This document shows, piece after piece, positions 1-9,475 of a DNA stretch of 64,000 nt. The DNA comes from Candidatus Methylacidiphilales bacterium (GTDB taxonomy: Bacteria; Verrucomicrobiota; Verrucomicrobiia; Methylacidiphilales; CAZTYG01), in assembly GCA_033875315.1 (NCBI GenBank), contig JANRJG010000009.1, positions 62,001 through 126,000 of the forward strand, given 5' to 3'. Each line of letters begins with the position of its first letter. Position 1 is the stretch's first letter. Position numbers and translations under genes: made by a program. A model generated the notes under the pieces. The model was not told the origin of the DNA. It worked only from the letters and a program-made list of their open reading frames with translations, and made no database searches.

Positions 1-319
1 CAAAACCCCATGAGACCTTGTTGTATGGTTATTCCATACAATGTTCTTCACCATTTGGATTGTTGAATTTTTTGCGGAATCTCCATGGAGATCTTGATGT
101 CGGGGGCTCCATACTGCCTGATCCAGAACCTGTCCAGTGGCGCGGGTTGACCCCAGGGCTCCACTCCCTGGCTCCATCTTTGTCGCCTTAAGCCAGCCAA
201 ACCCCATCCATCCAAAGCCACTTTCAGCTCTCAGGTTTCAGGTCTCAAGTTTCAAGTTTCAAGTTTTCAGGTCTCAAAACAGGCCCCCCTCCCCGTTTGG
301 TGTGGTATGATCTGGAACG
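1..319. other. Non-coding stretch upstream of the DUF4174 gene
   Basis: No credible gene is seen here. The stretch holds the inverted repeat at 21-41, one copy of the palindromic GGGTTGACCCC motif at 144-154, and a low-complexity run of CAAGTTT/CAGGTCT units at about 228-287. The run sits just upstream of the DUF4174 start. Confidence 0.6.
21..41. repeat. Perfect 8-bp inverted repeat
   Basis: TTGTATGG and CCATACAA flank a 5-nt loop near the left edge of the window. It could be an operator or a small transcript hairpin. No gene start lies close to it within the window, so no function is assigned. Confidence 0.4.
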
Positions 320-808
320 ATGAAACCCACGTCCAACGGTCAGTCGAAACTGCCCATCCTCGGCCTGTCTCTGGTGATCCTGGGGGCACTGTCGTTCTCG
401 GTAGAGGCTGCACCGAGCGGCCAGGCCCCCGGGACGGTCCCATCCGTGGGTTCCTTGGGGGAATTCCGCTGGAAGAACCGCGTGCTGGTCGTCCGGGCAA
501 CAGACGATGAAGCTGCCCTGATAAGGAAATTGGAGCAGGCGGCGGCCGCCTTCCGTGAGCGCGATCTGGTGTGGTTCCTCATTCGCGCGAAAGGGGTCGA
601 ATCGAACACCGGACGACCCTGCACCGCCCAATTCCGGAGCCAACTGGAGAAAATCACTTGGGGCGAAACCCCATGGAAAACCGTCCTGATCGGAAAAGAC
701 GGGGGCGTCAAAGCAAAGAGCAAAACCCTCGAAGTTGACGCCATCCTCGCCCAAATCGAAGCCATGCCCATGCGGCAACAGGAGATGCGGGAGATAAAAG
801 AGAACTAA
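320..808 (+). CDS. DUF4174 domain secreted protein
   Basis: This 162-aa protein has an N-terminal signal-like segment (about residues 10-30, ending SVEAAPS) and a small DUF4174 domain. The family's features are visible: a FRWKNRVLVV opening strand, a central RDLVWFLI strand, an LIGKDGGVK turn, and a C-terminal IDAMPMRQQEM-like helix (here IEAMPMRQQEMRE). DUF4174 proteins have a thioredoxin-like outline but lack a CxxC motif, and their biochemical role is unknown. An export signal suggests a periplasmic location. The gene stands alone, with the AT-rich island beginning about 100 bp downstream. Confidence 0.8.
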   Translation: MKPTSNGQSKLPILGLSLVILGALSFSVEAAPSGQAPGTVPSVGSLGEFRWKNRVLVVRATDDEAALIRKLEQAAAAFRERDLVWFLIRAKGVESNTGRPCTAQFRSQLEKITWGETPWKTVLIGKDGGVKAKSKTLEVDAILAQIEAMPMRQQEMREIKEN

Positions 809-983
809 GAGGGATTAACCTGACCCTGAATTGAGAAAGAAAATCAGGAAGTCAAGAATCAGGCATTGACCTCTTGGCTCCTAACTTAGAATCCCAACTT
901 GTGGGGATTGACCTCGTAGGTGTTGTAGACTATCTGTGATAGTAACTGTTAATTGATTATACAGTGCTCTTGAGCTAATTAAC
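809..983. other. Intergenic entry into the AT-rich island
   Basis: Base composition drops sharply after about 900. Fragments resembling the genome's TGACC repeats occur (AACCTGACCCTGAATTGAG at 817-835, GGGGATTGACCTC at 902-914). No promoter is convincing, although TTGTAG/GATAGT-like hexamers lie in 920-950. Confidence 0.4.
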
Positions 984-2150
984 ATGAAAACTAAATACGC
1001 AAGATACGACGCTCTTCATAACGACCACAATGTCTACATTTGCGGAGCCGGTTTTTCCGTTCCTGGAGGAATACCTACAGTTAAGGACTTTTTTAACAAG
1101 ATGCGAGATGCTTATGACTGGCTTGTTGAAAAGGAGAGATTTCCTGAAGCTGATGCAATCAAAGACGTTATATCTTTTAGAATACATTCCTCCGCAGCGG
1201 GCTATTGGACTAAATTAGATTTAGAAAATATTGAAGAGCTTTTCAGTTTAGCAGCTGCATCCTCGAAACCCGACCTATTGAAAAAAATCCCAATTGCAAT
1301 TAGCGCGACAATAAGTTACTCCAGAATCATCAATACCTCCAATAGCAGAAGTATAGGCAGTAGAACCACAGCATCAAATTTAGCTGCTTTTCCATATTTC
1401 GAAAAAGTGCCCCTAATTGGGATGCCTGATGTAGAGCTATCTATTAGTTCTTACGGTCATCATGTTGGAAAGTTATTAGGAGTTTTTCAAGATGGGACTA
1501 TAAAAGGAGAAAACACATTTATCACTTTTAATTATGATACTCTGATAGAAGAAGGATTAACGGATATAAAAGTGCCATTCACTTACTCATTTGCCAATAA
1601 AACTACAAATAATGAAATAAAAGTCCACGATTACAGAGCCGATAGTAAAGTTAAAGTCCTGAAGCTTCATGGTTCTATGAACTGGGCCAAAAAGATAGGA
1701 GGCAAAGGACGTAGATTCACACTCTACGATGATTACGATATCGTGCGTGAGAAAGGCTTCATTCCGTCAATTGTACCTCCAACATGGCAAAAAGATCTGT
1801 CGGGACCTCTTACATCAATTTGGGGAAAAGCAGTAGAAGCAATCGGCTGTGCAACTAGATTAATTATAATTGGATTTTCGATTCCCAAAACAGACACGCA
1901 CTTTAAGTACTTAATTTCTGCTGGCTTAAGAAGTAACGCCTCTCTTCGAAGTATTCATATAGTAGATCCAGATTCATCAGAAGACTATCAAAATAGACTT
2001 TACGAAATCATACCCAATGATTTTGAGAAAAGAGGTATTTTAAAATTTCACAAACAACATTTTCAACGATTCACAACTTATGATTCAGGCCCAAACGTAT
2101 TCGATGTAGGAAGACCCTGGAATAGAGACGTATTTCAACGATGGTCGTAG
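984..2150 (+). CDS. SIR2-like domain protein, candidate defence NADase
   Basis: This 388-aa protein has the nucleotide-binding signature of SIR2-like proteins: GAGFS at residues 21-25, FNYDTL at 182-187 with the usual Asn (N183) and Asp, KLHGSMNW at 227-234 carrying the expected catalytic His (H229), and GFSIP at 297-301. Relatives in bacterial islands often deplete NAD+ on phage infection, acting alone or with partner ATPases. Whether this one does is inference. Codon and base use are strongly AT-rich relative to its neighbours, which suggests horizontal acquisition. It is convergent with the P-loop ATPase gene at 3074-4639, so the two are not one operon. Confidence 0.85.
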   Translation: MKTKYARYDALHNDHNVYICGAGFSVPGGIPTVKDFFNKMRDAYDWLVEKERFPEADAIKDVISFRIHSSAAGYWTKLDLENIEELFSLAAASSKPDLLKKIPIAISATISYSRIINTSNSRSIGSRTTASNLAAFPYFEKVPLIGMPDVELSISSYGHHVGKLLGVFQDGTIKGENTFITFNYDTLIEEGLTDIKVPFTYSFANKTTNNEIKVHDYRADSKVKVLKLHGSMNWAKKIGGKGRRFTLYDDYDIVREKGFIPSIVPPTWQKDLSGPLTSIWGKAVEAIGCATRLIIIGFSIPKTDTHFKYLISAGLRSNASLRSIHIVDPDSSEDYQNRLYEIIPNDFEKRGILKFHKQHFQRFTTYDSGPNVFDVGRPWNRDVFQRWS

Positions 2151-2312
2151 GACTATTCAGAAGAGTAGCGCTGGAAAAGAATTTTAAAATGATCAGCAAG
2201 CATATCTTGAATCTTCCATTTTTTTACTTGTGACCGATTGACTATATTTAAGAACTAGCCCTTGGTGCCTTAAAAAAATGAAGAGGTATCCGGCCTGTCA
2301 TTAATCCAAAAG

Positions 2313-2501
2313 TTGATCGCGTGTGTCCCAGAAATCACTTCCGATGCAGAAACCAGCCTGAAAATATCCCGTTTTTCTGTGAGATACAAGAAACTGGGAG
2401 TGGAAGTGCCGACGGTGATCAAAGTATGCCGCACCTGCCGCAATGCCTACGATGCCCGCTTGGCCCAATGCCCTTCAGATGGGCAATCGCAAACGATTTA
2501 A
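2313..2501 (+). pseudogene. Possible zinc-ribbon protein fragment
   Basis: A 62-codon frame with a TTG start ends in KVCRTCRNAYDARLAQCPSD followed by G, that is CxxC, nine residues, then CPSDG. This is the layout of zinc ribbons seen beside kinases and envelope proteins (CPxCGxxY...CPxDG). There is no ribosome-binding site, and the second knuckle lacks a full CxxC. It lies in repeat debris and ends on the direct repeat at 2488-2540, so it is more likely a gene remnant than a working gene. It could also be chance. Confidence 0.25.
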
Positions 2502-2540
2502 TGCAAGGTTAGTTTAGCTCAATTCTGTCAAGAGTCATGG
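2488..2540. repeat. Direct repeat copy 1 (420-bp spacing)
   Basis: The segment shares GCAAACGATTTAATGC, then TTAGCTC, ATTCTGT and a GAGTC-like tail in the same order and spacing with 2908-2960. The offset is exactly 420 bp. It could be a small tandem duplication that has diverged internally, or the ends of a decayed element. Confidence 0.6.
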
Positions 2541-2907
2541 GCCTGTTGCCCAAATCATCTATGTGAAAATTGAAGGAAACCAAGAGCCTTAAAATCGTTT
2601 ATACGGCGCTTTGATTTTCCCCCAAGGTGTTTTGCTCTCAAGAAAACAATGCATTTCTGGGTTTTAAGCATTCGGGCAACAGGCCGTCATGGGTTGACCC
2701 CATGCATCCTTTAAGGGCGGTTGGTCGAATTGGTGTCTATTAGAATGGCGTTAAGGCCGTTGTAGCCCTCAACTCGGAGCATGACACCTTTCCAAGCCTA
2801 CTGCCAATTCATTGGTACTGGGATCGTTTTTAATTTTCCCGGGGCACTTGGATCTGGAACTCGAACATTGAGCCAACCATCCTGACCTGACCCCGCTGAT
2901 GGCCAAG

Positions 2908-2960
2908 TGCAAACGATTTAATGCTGCTTAAGCTTAGCTCTATTCTGTGATGAGTCGTGG
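2908..2960. repeat. Direct repeat copy 2 (420-bp spacing)
   Basis: This is the partner of 2488-2540, with the same block order. It runs directly into a palindromic GGGTTGACCCC motif and then a REP-like hairpin, as transposon-associated repeat units often do. Confidence 0.6.
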
Positions 2961-3073
2961 GTTGACCCCATGCGCGCGGCTCCCCCGTAGTGTTTCAGGG
3001 TCGAGCCGGTTTCAGGTCAGCATCCCAGACGCGGGTCCCGTCCTCAACGTCGGATCCGATGTCGGAAAACACA

Positions 3074-4639
3074 TCACTCAAACACATCATCAAAATCCGC
3101 CTCAGATCCTGATTTTGTATATTTTTTTAAGCCTAAATATTCTTGCAACCCAAGATGAACGCGAAATTGAATTGAAGCTTCATTAAAAAGTGCCTGCGAA
3201 TCCTTGAATTTCCAAACATACGACGCTCCTCCCATGTTACCTCCAGGAGCATAATATCCAATCACAGAAAATTCAAAAAGCTGCTTAAGCGCCGTGATAA
3301 ATGAAACTCCAGCCGGAGTTATCAACCTTCTATCCTCCCAGGCTTGTTCAAAGTCATTTGCTGTAAATTGAAGCGAGCTCAATCCTTTTAATACCTCAAA
3401 ATACACCTCGAACTGTGGCATATGCTTGAAAATCTCATCTCTTAATTCTTGATAAAAATAATTCGAATAAGCTCCACGAGCACCACCTATGTCTTTATTT
3501 GAAAACTTAGCCCCTCGTTCTTTATTTCTTTTATAAGTAATTAATATTTCGTTACAGAATTTAATCATATCTCTTGGACGCATATACGTCCTATCAACAA
3601 TATGATTATACTTTTTCTGTTTGCCACGCATTTTTTCTTCTTCATCAAAAACTGCACCCCAATCAACTGGCTTCCCATCACCAAGAATAGTAGAAAAGCG
3701 CTTCTCCATTAACTGCCTCAACGAGACAGAGCCATCCTTATCCCATGCTATTCGACTGCAAAATGTCTGAGTAATCTTATTTTTATCTTCGAACCGAAGA
3801 ATATCATAAATATCGTCACGCAAAAACACGACCACCGAAGCTTTCTTGCTCGCCCTTTCAGCTCGAATATTAAAATCTCTGGCCGCCAAGATTAAACCAA
3901 TCAAACGTTGCGAATAGCCACTCTCTTCTTTATTGAACCCCAAATCTAGTTGGTCGAAGCAAAGATAGTAGTGCAGTTTACCATTCAATGAACCAATAAT
4001 TGCTTCAAGTAGATTCTTGTTAATCTCTTGAATAATTTTTGGCAAATAATCCATATCCACACTTTCAGCGCCGAAATTAAGATTCGCAGCATTAAAAAGA
4101 AGACTTACTCCGCCTGTGAATTTTAATCTGCGTGCAGGCGAGAAAATTTGTGTTACATCAGGATTTCTAGTACCATAACTATCGATTATAAATCTCTCAA
4201 TTTTTGAGAGATTTTCCTCCGCGAATTCAGAACAAGGCTGAGAGTGATCTTGGTTCAATAAAACTTTTGCCATGGAGATAAGGATCAAATATTTCCACGC
4301 ATGCAAATACGCATCTTCCTCAGGAACTCCAATAGCCTTTTGCTTTTCGTGATGCTGCCACGGATAATCTGAAAAATCGAAGCCAAGCGAAAAGGTATCA
4401 TAAGCCTTCAGTGATATCAGCTTTCTATATATCGCTGTTTTTCCGCTGCCTTTACGTCCAATAATTAAGAATTTTGAGTGATCCTTTGCCTTCTCATATG
4501 CCGGATGATCTTCAAAGCACTCCTCTAAGAGTTTATCTGTGTCTGCATCAATACCACCAAAAGTTTCTGCCTGATATAAATTCATCCATTTACCATCTCG
4601 ATTTTTCACTTCTACAGACGTTAGTTCAAAAAACGCCAC
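3074..4639 (-). CDS. P-loop ATPase, Sll1717-like family
   Basis: This 521-aa protein has a Walker A motif GRKGSGKTA at residues 61-69 and a Walker-B-like YLCFDQLDLGF in the middle. An arginine-containing segment follows (VVFLRDDIYDILRFEDKNK), and then a helical C-terminal region. The pattern resembles the P-loop ATPases annotated as the Sll1717 family, which occur sporadically in genomic islands and may belong to defence modules. That role is inferred from context. The gene is AT-rich, like the SIR2 gene. The apparent GTG start lies immediately after the nrdA terminator and has no Shine-Dalgarno sequence. An internal ATG at residue 19 is an alternative start. Confidence 0.7.
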   Translation of the reverse strand: MAFFELTSVEVKNRDGKWMNLYQAETFGGIDADTDKLLEECFEDHPAYEKAKDHSKFLIIGRKGSGKTAIYRKLISLKAYDTFSLGFDFSDYPWQHHEKQKAIGVPEEDAYLHAWKYLILISMAKVLLNQDHSQPCSEFAEENLSKIERFIIDSYGTRNPDVTQIFSPARRLKFTGGVSLLFNAANLNFGAESVDMDYLPKIIQEINKNLLEAIIGSLNGKLHYYLCFDQLDLGFNKEESGYSQRLIGLILAARDFNIRAERASKKASVVVFLRDDIYDILRFEDKNKITQTFCSRIAWDKDGSVSLRQLMEKRFSTILGDGKPVDWGAVFDEEEKMRGKQKKYNHIVDRTYMRPRDMIKFCNEILITYKRNKERGAKFSNKDIGGARGAYSNYFYQELRDEIFKHMPQFEVYFEVLKGLSSLQFTANDFEQAWEDRRLITPAGVSFITALKQLFEFSVIGYYAPGGNMGGASYVWKFKDSQALFNEASIQFRVHLGLQEYLGLKKYTKSGSEADFDDVFE

Positions 4640-4640
4640 A

Positions 4641-4669
4641 AAAAAACGGTGTTACTCCCACCGTTTTTT
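4641..4669 (-). terminator. Rho-independent terminator after nrdA (bidirectional form)
   Basis: AAAAAACGGTG (4641-4651) and CACCGTTTTTT (4659-4669) form a perfect 11-bp inverted repeat with a 7-nt loop and A/T tracts on both sides. It ends the nrdBA transcript, which reads leftward. The ATPase start codon is directly beyond it. Confidence 0.85.
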
Positions 4670-4700
4670 CTGGTTTATCTACATTTTTCAGCCTTAGAAA

Positions 4701-7550
4701 TCACTGGCAGGCCTCGCAGGTTCCACCGTTGCGCATGGCTTCGAGGGAGCAGGCTTGGACTTCGTCGGGGGTGTAGTCCCGCTTGCCATTGTCCTCGGCG
4801 TTCTTCTTGCGCTCGCGGTTGGCGCTATCGATGGCGCTCTTGTTGAAAGTGCGCAGATAATACGTCGTCTTGAGTCCCCTCTCCCAGGCTTCGCGGTACA
4901 TGAAGCTGGCGGTGCGGGCGTCGTTTTCTCCCAGGAAGAGGTTGGTGCTCTGGGCCTGGTCGATCCACTTCTGGCGGACGGCGGCGCATTGCAAGATCCA
5001 GGTGGGCTCGATCTCGAAGGCGGTCTTGAAAACGCGCTTCACCTCGGCCGGGATGCGGTCGATCGGCTGGATCGATCCGTCAAAGTACTTCAAGTCGGCC
5101 AGCATCTCGTCGTCCCAGAGGTTGAGGTCCTGGAGTTTTTTCACCAGGAAGTCGTTGGTGCGGACGAAGTCGCCGGAGAGGTTGGACTTGGTGTGGATGT
5201 GTTTGTAGGTGGGTTCGATGCAGGGGGTCGAGCCCATGATGTTCGAAATCGTGGCGGTGGGGGCGATGGCGAGGCAGTTGGAGTTCCGCATGCCCTGGCG
5301 CTGGATTTTCTCCCGCAGCGCGCCCCAATCGAGGCGGCTCTTGCGGTCGACCATGAGCGGGCACCCGCGTTCCTGTTCGAGGAGGTCGAGGGTGTCGAGC
5401 GGCATGAGGCCGCGCTGCCACTTCGAGCCGTGGAAGGAGGAATAGCTGCCGCGCTCAGCCGCCAGGTCGCTGGAGGCGCTGTAGGCGTAGTAGGCGATGG
5501 CCTCGAGGAGTTCGTCGTTGATGTCGACGGCTTCGGGGGAGTCGAAGGAAACTCCTTTTTTGTAGAGCACGTCCTGCAGGCCCATGACGCCGAGCCCGAC
5601 CGGGCGGTGGCGGTAGTTGGAGTTGGCGGCGGCCTCGACGGGGTAGTAGTTGATGTCGATGACGTTGTCCAACATCCGCATGAGGACGGTGACGGTGGTG
5701 CGGAGCTTGTCGTGGTCGATGCTGCCGTCTTCGCGCAGGTGTTCCGGGAGGTTGACCGAGGCGAGGTTGCAGACGGCGACCTCATCCGAGGAGGTGTTGA
5801 GTTCGATCTCGGTGCAGAGGTTGGAGTTGTGGATGACCCCGGCGTGGTCCTGGGGGCTGCGGACGTTGGCGGGATCCTTCCAGGTGAACCAGGGGTGGCC
5901 GGTCTCGAAGATCATTTCGATCATCTTCTTCCAGAGGGCGAGGATGCGGATCTTGCGGCCGTAGACCTTGCCTTCGTCGGCGAGACGCTCGTATTCGTGG
6001 TAGCGGTCCTCGAAGGCCTTGCCGTAGAGCTCGACTAGGTCGGGGGTTTCGTTGGAGCGGAAGAGCGTCCAGGTGGCGTCCTTGGGCAGCTTGCCGTCGG
6101 AGATGTCCTTGAGGCGCTTCATGAACAGGTCCGGGATCCAGTGGGCCGTGTTCATGTTGTGGGTGCGGCGGCGGTCGTCGCCGGTTTCCTTGCGCAGGTC
6201 GAGGAAGTCTTCGACATCGGTGTGCCAGAGCTCGAGGTAGGAGCAGAGGGCGCCCGGGCGCTTGCCGCCCTGGTTGACGGCGATGGCGATGTCGTTCGAG
6301 ACCTTGAGGAAGGGGATGATGCCGGAGGATTCCCCGTTGGTGCCCATGATGTGGGCGCCGGTGCCGCGGACGGCGGTCCAGGAGCAGCCGAGGCCGCCGG
6401 CCCACTTGGAGAGCATGGAGAAGCGGCGCCAGGTCTCGGTGATTTCCTCGATGGAGTCGCCGCAGTAGAGGAGGTAGCAACTGGAGAGCTGCGAGTGGAG
6501 CGTGCCGGCGTTGAAGAGCGTGGGGGTGGAGGAGCAGCCGCGCTTGGTCTTGTAGACGTTGTAGAACTCGATGGCGCGCTGGTTTTTCTGGGGCTCGTTG
6601 AGGGAAAGGCCCATGGCGACGCGCATCCAGAACATCTGGGGGGATTCGAGGCGTTTCTTGCCGCCATTGACCTTGTCGACCGTGTGGTGGATGAGGTAGC
6701 GGTCGTAGAGGGTCTGGACGCCGAGGAAGTCGAACTGGAGGTCGGCGAAGGGGTCGAGGGCCTCGGCCAGCTCGCGGAGGTTGAAGTCGGCCAGGGCGGG
6801 ATTGAGACGTTGGAACTCGATGCCCTTGGGGATGTAGTCGAGGAAGGCCTTGATGTGGGCGGCCTTGAGGGCGTCGATGCCGTCGGTGATCTTCCAGGGC
6901 AGGGTTTCCTCGTAGATGTAGGTCAGGAGGAGCCGACCGGCGAGGAAGCGGGAATCGGCGTCGACGTCGAGGAGGTTCTTGGCGTTGAGGATGATGGTGT
7001 CGCGTTGTTCCTCCTTGGAGAGGGACATTGAGGCGCTGCGGAGGAGTCGGGAGATGAGATCGCCTTCCGAGAGCGTGAGGTGGAGGCCGATCTTGGCGAA
7101 GGAGATGCGGGCGCGGATTTCGGCCAGTTGTTCGCGGGTGGCGAGCTCAAGCTGGTCGGGGCTGTCGGCGTGGCCCTGTTCGGCCTGGAGTTCGCGCAGG
7201 GCGGCGCGGCGGGCGCGGTACTTGCCGTAGGCGATGGCGACGCGGGGCTGGCCGATCTCGAGGAGGGTTTCCTCGACGAGGTCCTGGAGCTGTTCGATGT
7301 GGATGAAGAGCGGGCGCTCCTTGCGCATGCGGAATTCGATCTCGGCCCGCACCTGGGCCCCGACGGGGGCGTCGATGCCCAGTTCCACGCAGGCGGCCTG
7401 GACGGCGTGCTCGATCTTGTGTCCGAGCCAGGGGACGACCCGCGGCTTGGTGTTGGCGGCGGAGGGGGTGAGATCGCGGCGGATGACCTGGGGGTAGTCC
7501 GAGGATGAAGTTCCAGACGCGAGGTGGGTGTCGGAAAGGGTGGTGGACAT
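4701..7550 (-). CDS. nrdA: Ribonucleoside-diphosphate reductase, alpha subunit (class I)
   Basis: This 949-aa protein catalyses reduction of ribonucleotides to deoxyribonucleotides with NrdB. An N-terminal ATP-cone-like region (about residues 15-110) precedes the catalytic barrel. Visible active-site features are SSCYLLYCGD (redox Cys), NLCTEIELN (Asn, thiyl-radical Cys and Glu), VCNLASVNL (second redox Cys), and a C-terminal GGTCEACQ swinging-arm CxxC. The ATG at 7550 is preceded by TTGGAGATAACT, giving a good Shine-Dalgarno. The gene lies 74 bp after nrdB on the same strand, so the order is nrdB-nrdA. A strong terminator follows. Confidence 0.97.
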   Translation of the reverse strand: MSTTLSDTHLASGTSSSDYPQVIRRDLTPSAANTKPRVVPWLGHKIEHAVQAACVELGIDAPVGAQVRAEIEFRMRKERPLFIHIEQLQDLVEETLLEIGQPRVAIAYGKYRARRAALRELQAEQGHADSPDQLELATREQLAEIRARISFAKIGLHLTLSEGDLISRLLRSASMSLSKEEQRDTIILNAKNLLDVDADSRFLAGRLLLTYIYEETLPWKITDGIDALKAAHIKAFLDYIPKGIEFQRLNPALADFNLRELAEALDPFADLQFDFLGVQTLYDRYLIHHTVDKVNGGKKRLESPQMFWMRVAMGLSLNEPQKNQRAIEFYNVYKTKRGCSSTPTLFNAGTLHSQLSSCYLLYCGDSIEEITETWRRFSMLSKWAGGLGCSWTAVRGTGAHIMGTNGESSGIIPFLKVSNDIAIAVNQGGKRPGALCSYLELWHTDVEDFLDLRKETGDDRRRTHNMNTAHWIPDLFMKRLKDISDGKLPKDATWTLFRSNETPDLVELYGKAFEDRYHEYERLADEGKVYGRKIRILALWKKMIEMIFETGHPWFTWKDPANVRSPQDHAGVIHNSNLCTEIELNTSSDEVAVCNLASVNLPEHLREDGSIDHDKLRTTVTVLMRMLDNVIDINYYPVEAAANSNYRHRPVGLGVMGLQDVLYKKGVSFDSPEAVDINDELLEAIAYYAYSASSDLAAERGSYSSFHGSKWQRGLMPLDTLDLLEQERGCPLMVDRKSRLDWGALREKIQRQGMRNSNCLAIAPTATISNIMGSTPCIEPTYKHIHTKSNLSGDFVRTNDFLVKKLQDLNLWDDEMLADLKYFDGSIQPIDRIPAEVKRVFKTAFEIEPTWILQCAAVRQKWIDQAQSTNLFLGENDARTASFMYREAWERGLKTTYYLRTFNKSAIDSANRERKKNAEDNGKRDYTPDEVQACSLEAMRNGGTCEACQ

Positions 7551-7624
7551 AGTTATCTCCAATGGAGTGATTAGGTGATTGGGAGATTAGTGATTGAGTT
7601 GATGAGTTATGGATTGGGACCGGA

Positions 7625-8791
<1,167 letters not shown>

Positions 8792-9182
8792 AATGGTTGG
8801 TGTTCCTGATTCCGGCGGGCCCTACCGGATTTTACCTGTTTTAGTTTAAAATCATTATCGGGTCCGGGTATCCTCTACGATTAACCATCAATGAGAAGGG
8901 TGATTCGGCAAGGGCGCCCAGGTCCGGAATGCACAAGCGATAGTGCATCCTGCAAAAGAACTACGCTGTGAATAGTATCTCGAAGTCATGGCGTCAATGG
9001 TTTTTTTGTGACAAAACTGCCTTTTTACACAGTATATGGTAGAAAAGAGACTCGATAACCACCAAATGTAGGGTGTTTGGGCTACACTTGACACTCGATT
9101 GTCATGAAAATGAATGATTCTCTCATCTTCATTAGTATTCTATATTAGTAAAACTGTTATTGAATACCTTCGAGCCGACTAG
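8792..9182. other. nrdB upstream region
   Basis: No gene is seen. The region holds an inverted repeat GATTTTA...TAAAATC (8828-8853) in the presumed nrdB leader and two imperfect NrdR-box-like segments further upstream. It divides the leftward nrdBA transcript from the rightward riboswitch operon. Confidence 0.5.
9027..9076 (-). promoter_or_regulatory. Possible tandem NrdR boxes upstream of nrdB
   Basis: On the minus strand, 9042-9027 reads CTACCATATACTGTGT and 9076-9061 reads ACACCCTACATTTGGT. They match about 12/16 and 10/16 of the known NrdR consensus (acaCwAtATaTwGtgt). Centre spacing is about 34 bp, slightly more than the usual 31-32. They lie about 240-285 bp upstream of nrdB. This is tentative. 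Confidence 0.3.
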
Positions 9183-9235
9183 GAAAACCGTTGCGTGCCT
9201 GGCAGGCGGAAGCTAAAGATGGGGCAGTTCTTTTG

Positions 9236-9475
9236 AAGACATGTGGCCTGGGCACGAGCCCGGGCGACGAGCAGCAACTTGGGGAAGGCCGTGTGAACCG
9301 GCCACAGTTGCGCTGCGGTATCAGACCACAAGTTGTCCTCCCCCCACCCAATCAGCGGGGGCAGACGCCAATCTCCGGCAACGGAGGTGAAGGCGGACAT
9401 CTTGGTGGAATCTCCCACCCTACGCAGGGGAAGAGGTTCCGGAATCTGGAGTCCGAACATCCAACTGCTGCTCCT
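9236..9475 (+). ncRNA. Cobalamin riboswitch aptamer
   Basis: The core GGGGAAGGCCGTGTGAACCGG (9281-9301), then ACAGTTGCGCTGCGGTAT (9304-9321), aligns position by position with the E. coli btuB leader (GGGAA-stem-GTG-AA-stem-GCTGACGCGCAGCGGTAA). Near the 3' end, GGAGTCCGAACATCC (9448-9462) matches the AGCCCGAAGACC element. A long-range helix, GAGCAGCA (9269-9276) with TGCTGCTC (9466-9473), closes the domain. The orientation matches the downstream genes, and no coding frame is credible here. Such elements normally repress downstream genes when adenosyl- or other cobalamin is bound. The 5' boundary is uncertain. Confidence 0.75.

Larger units (their letters stand above)
2151..3073. other. Repeat mosaic between SIR2 and ATPase genes
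   Basis: This stretch has no convincing intact gene. It contains two copies of an approximately 53-bp direct repeat exactly 420 bp apart (2488-2540 and 2908-2960), an inverted GGGCCTGTTGCCC/GGGCAACAGGCC pair (2540-2552 and 2675-2686), and two palindromic GGGTTGACCCC motifs (2691-2701 and 2959-2969). It also holds a REP-like hairpin GGCTCCCCCG...GAGCC (about 2980-3012). It looks like accumulated mobile-repeat debris. Confidence 0.6.

Noticed and set aside
2947-3186. 79-codon plus-strand frame before the ATPase stop
   Set aside because: It is made of repeat sequence (TTGACCCC and the REP hairpin) and overlaps the 3' end of the ATPase gene. There is no ribosome-binding site.
4755-7031. Long plus-strand frames opposite nrdA
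   Set aside because: They are shadow frames of a well-conserved gene, with repetitive Val/Gly/Asp/Glu translations and no start signals.
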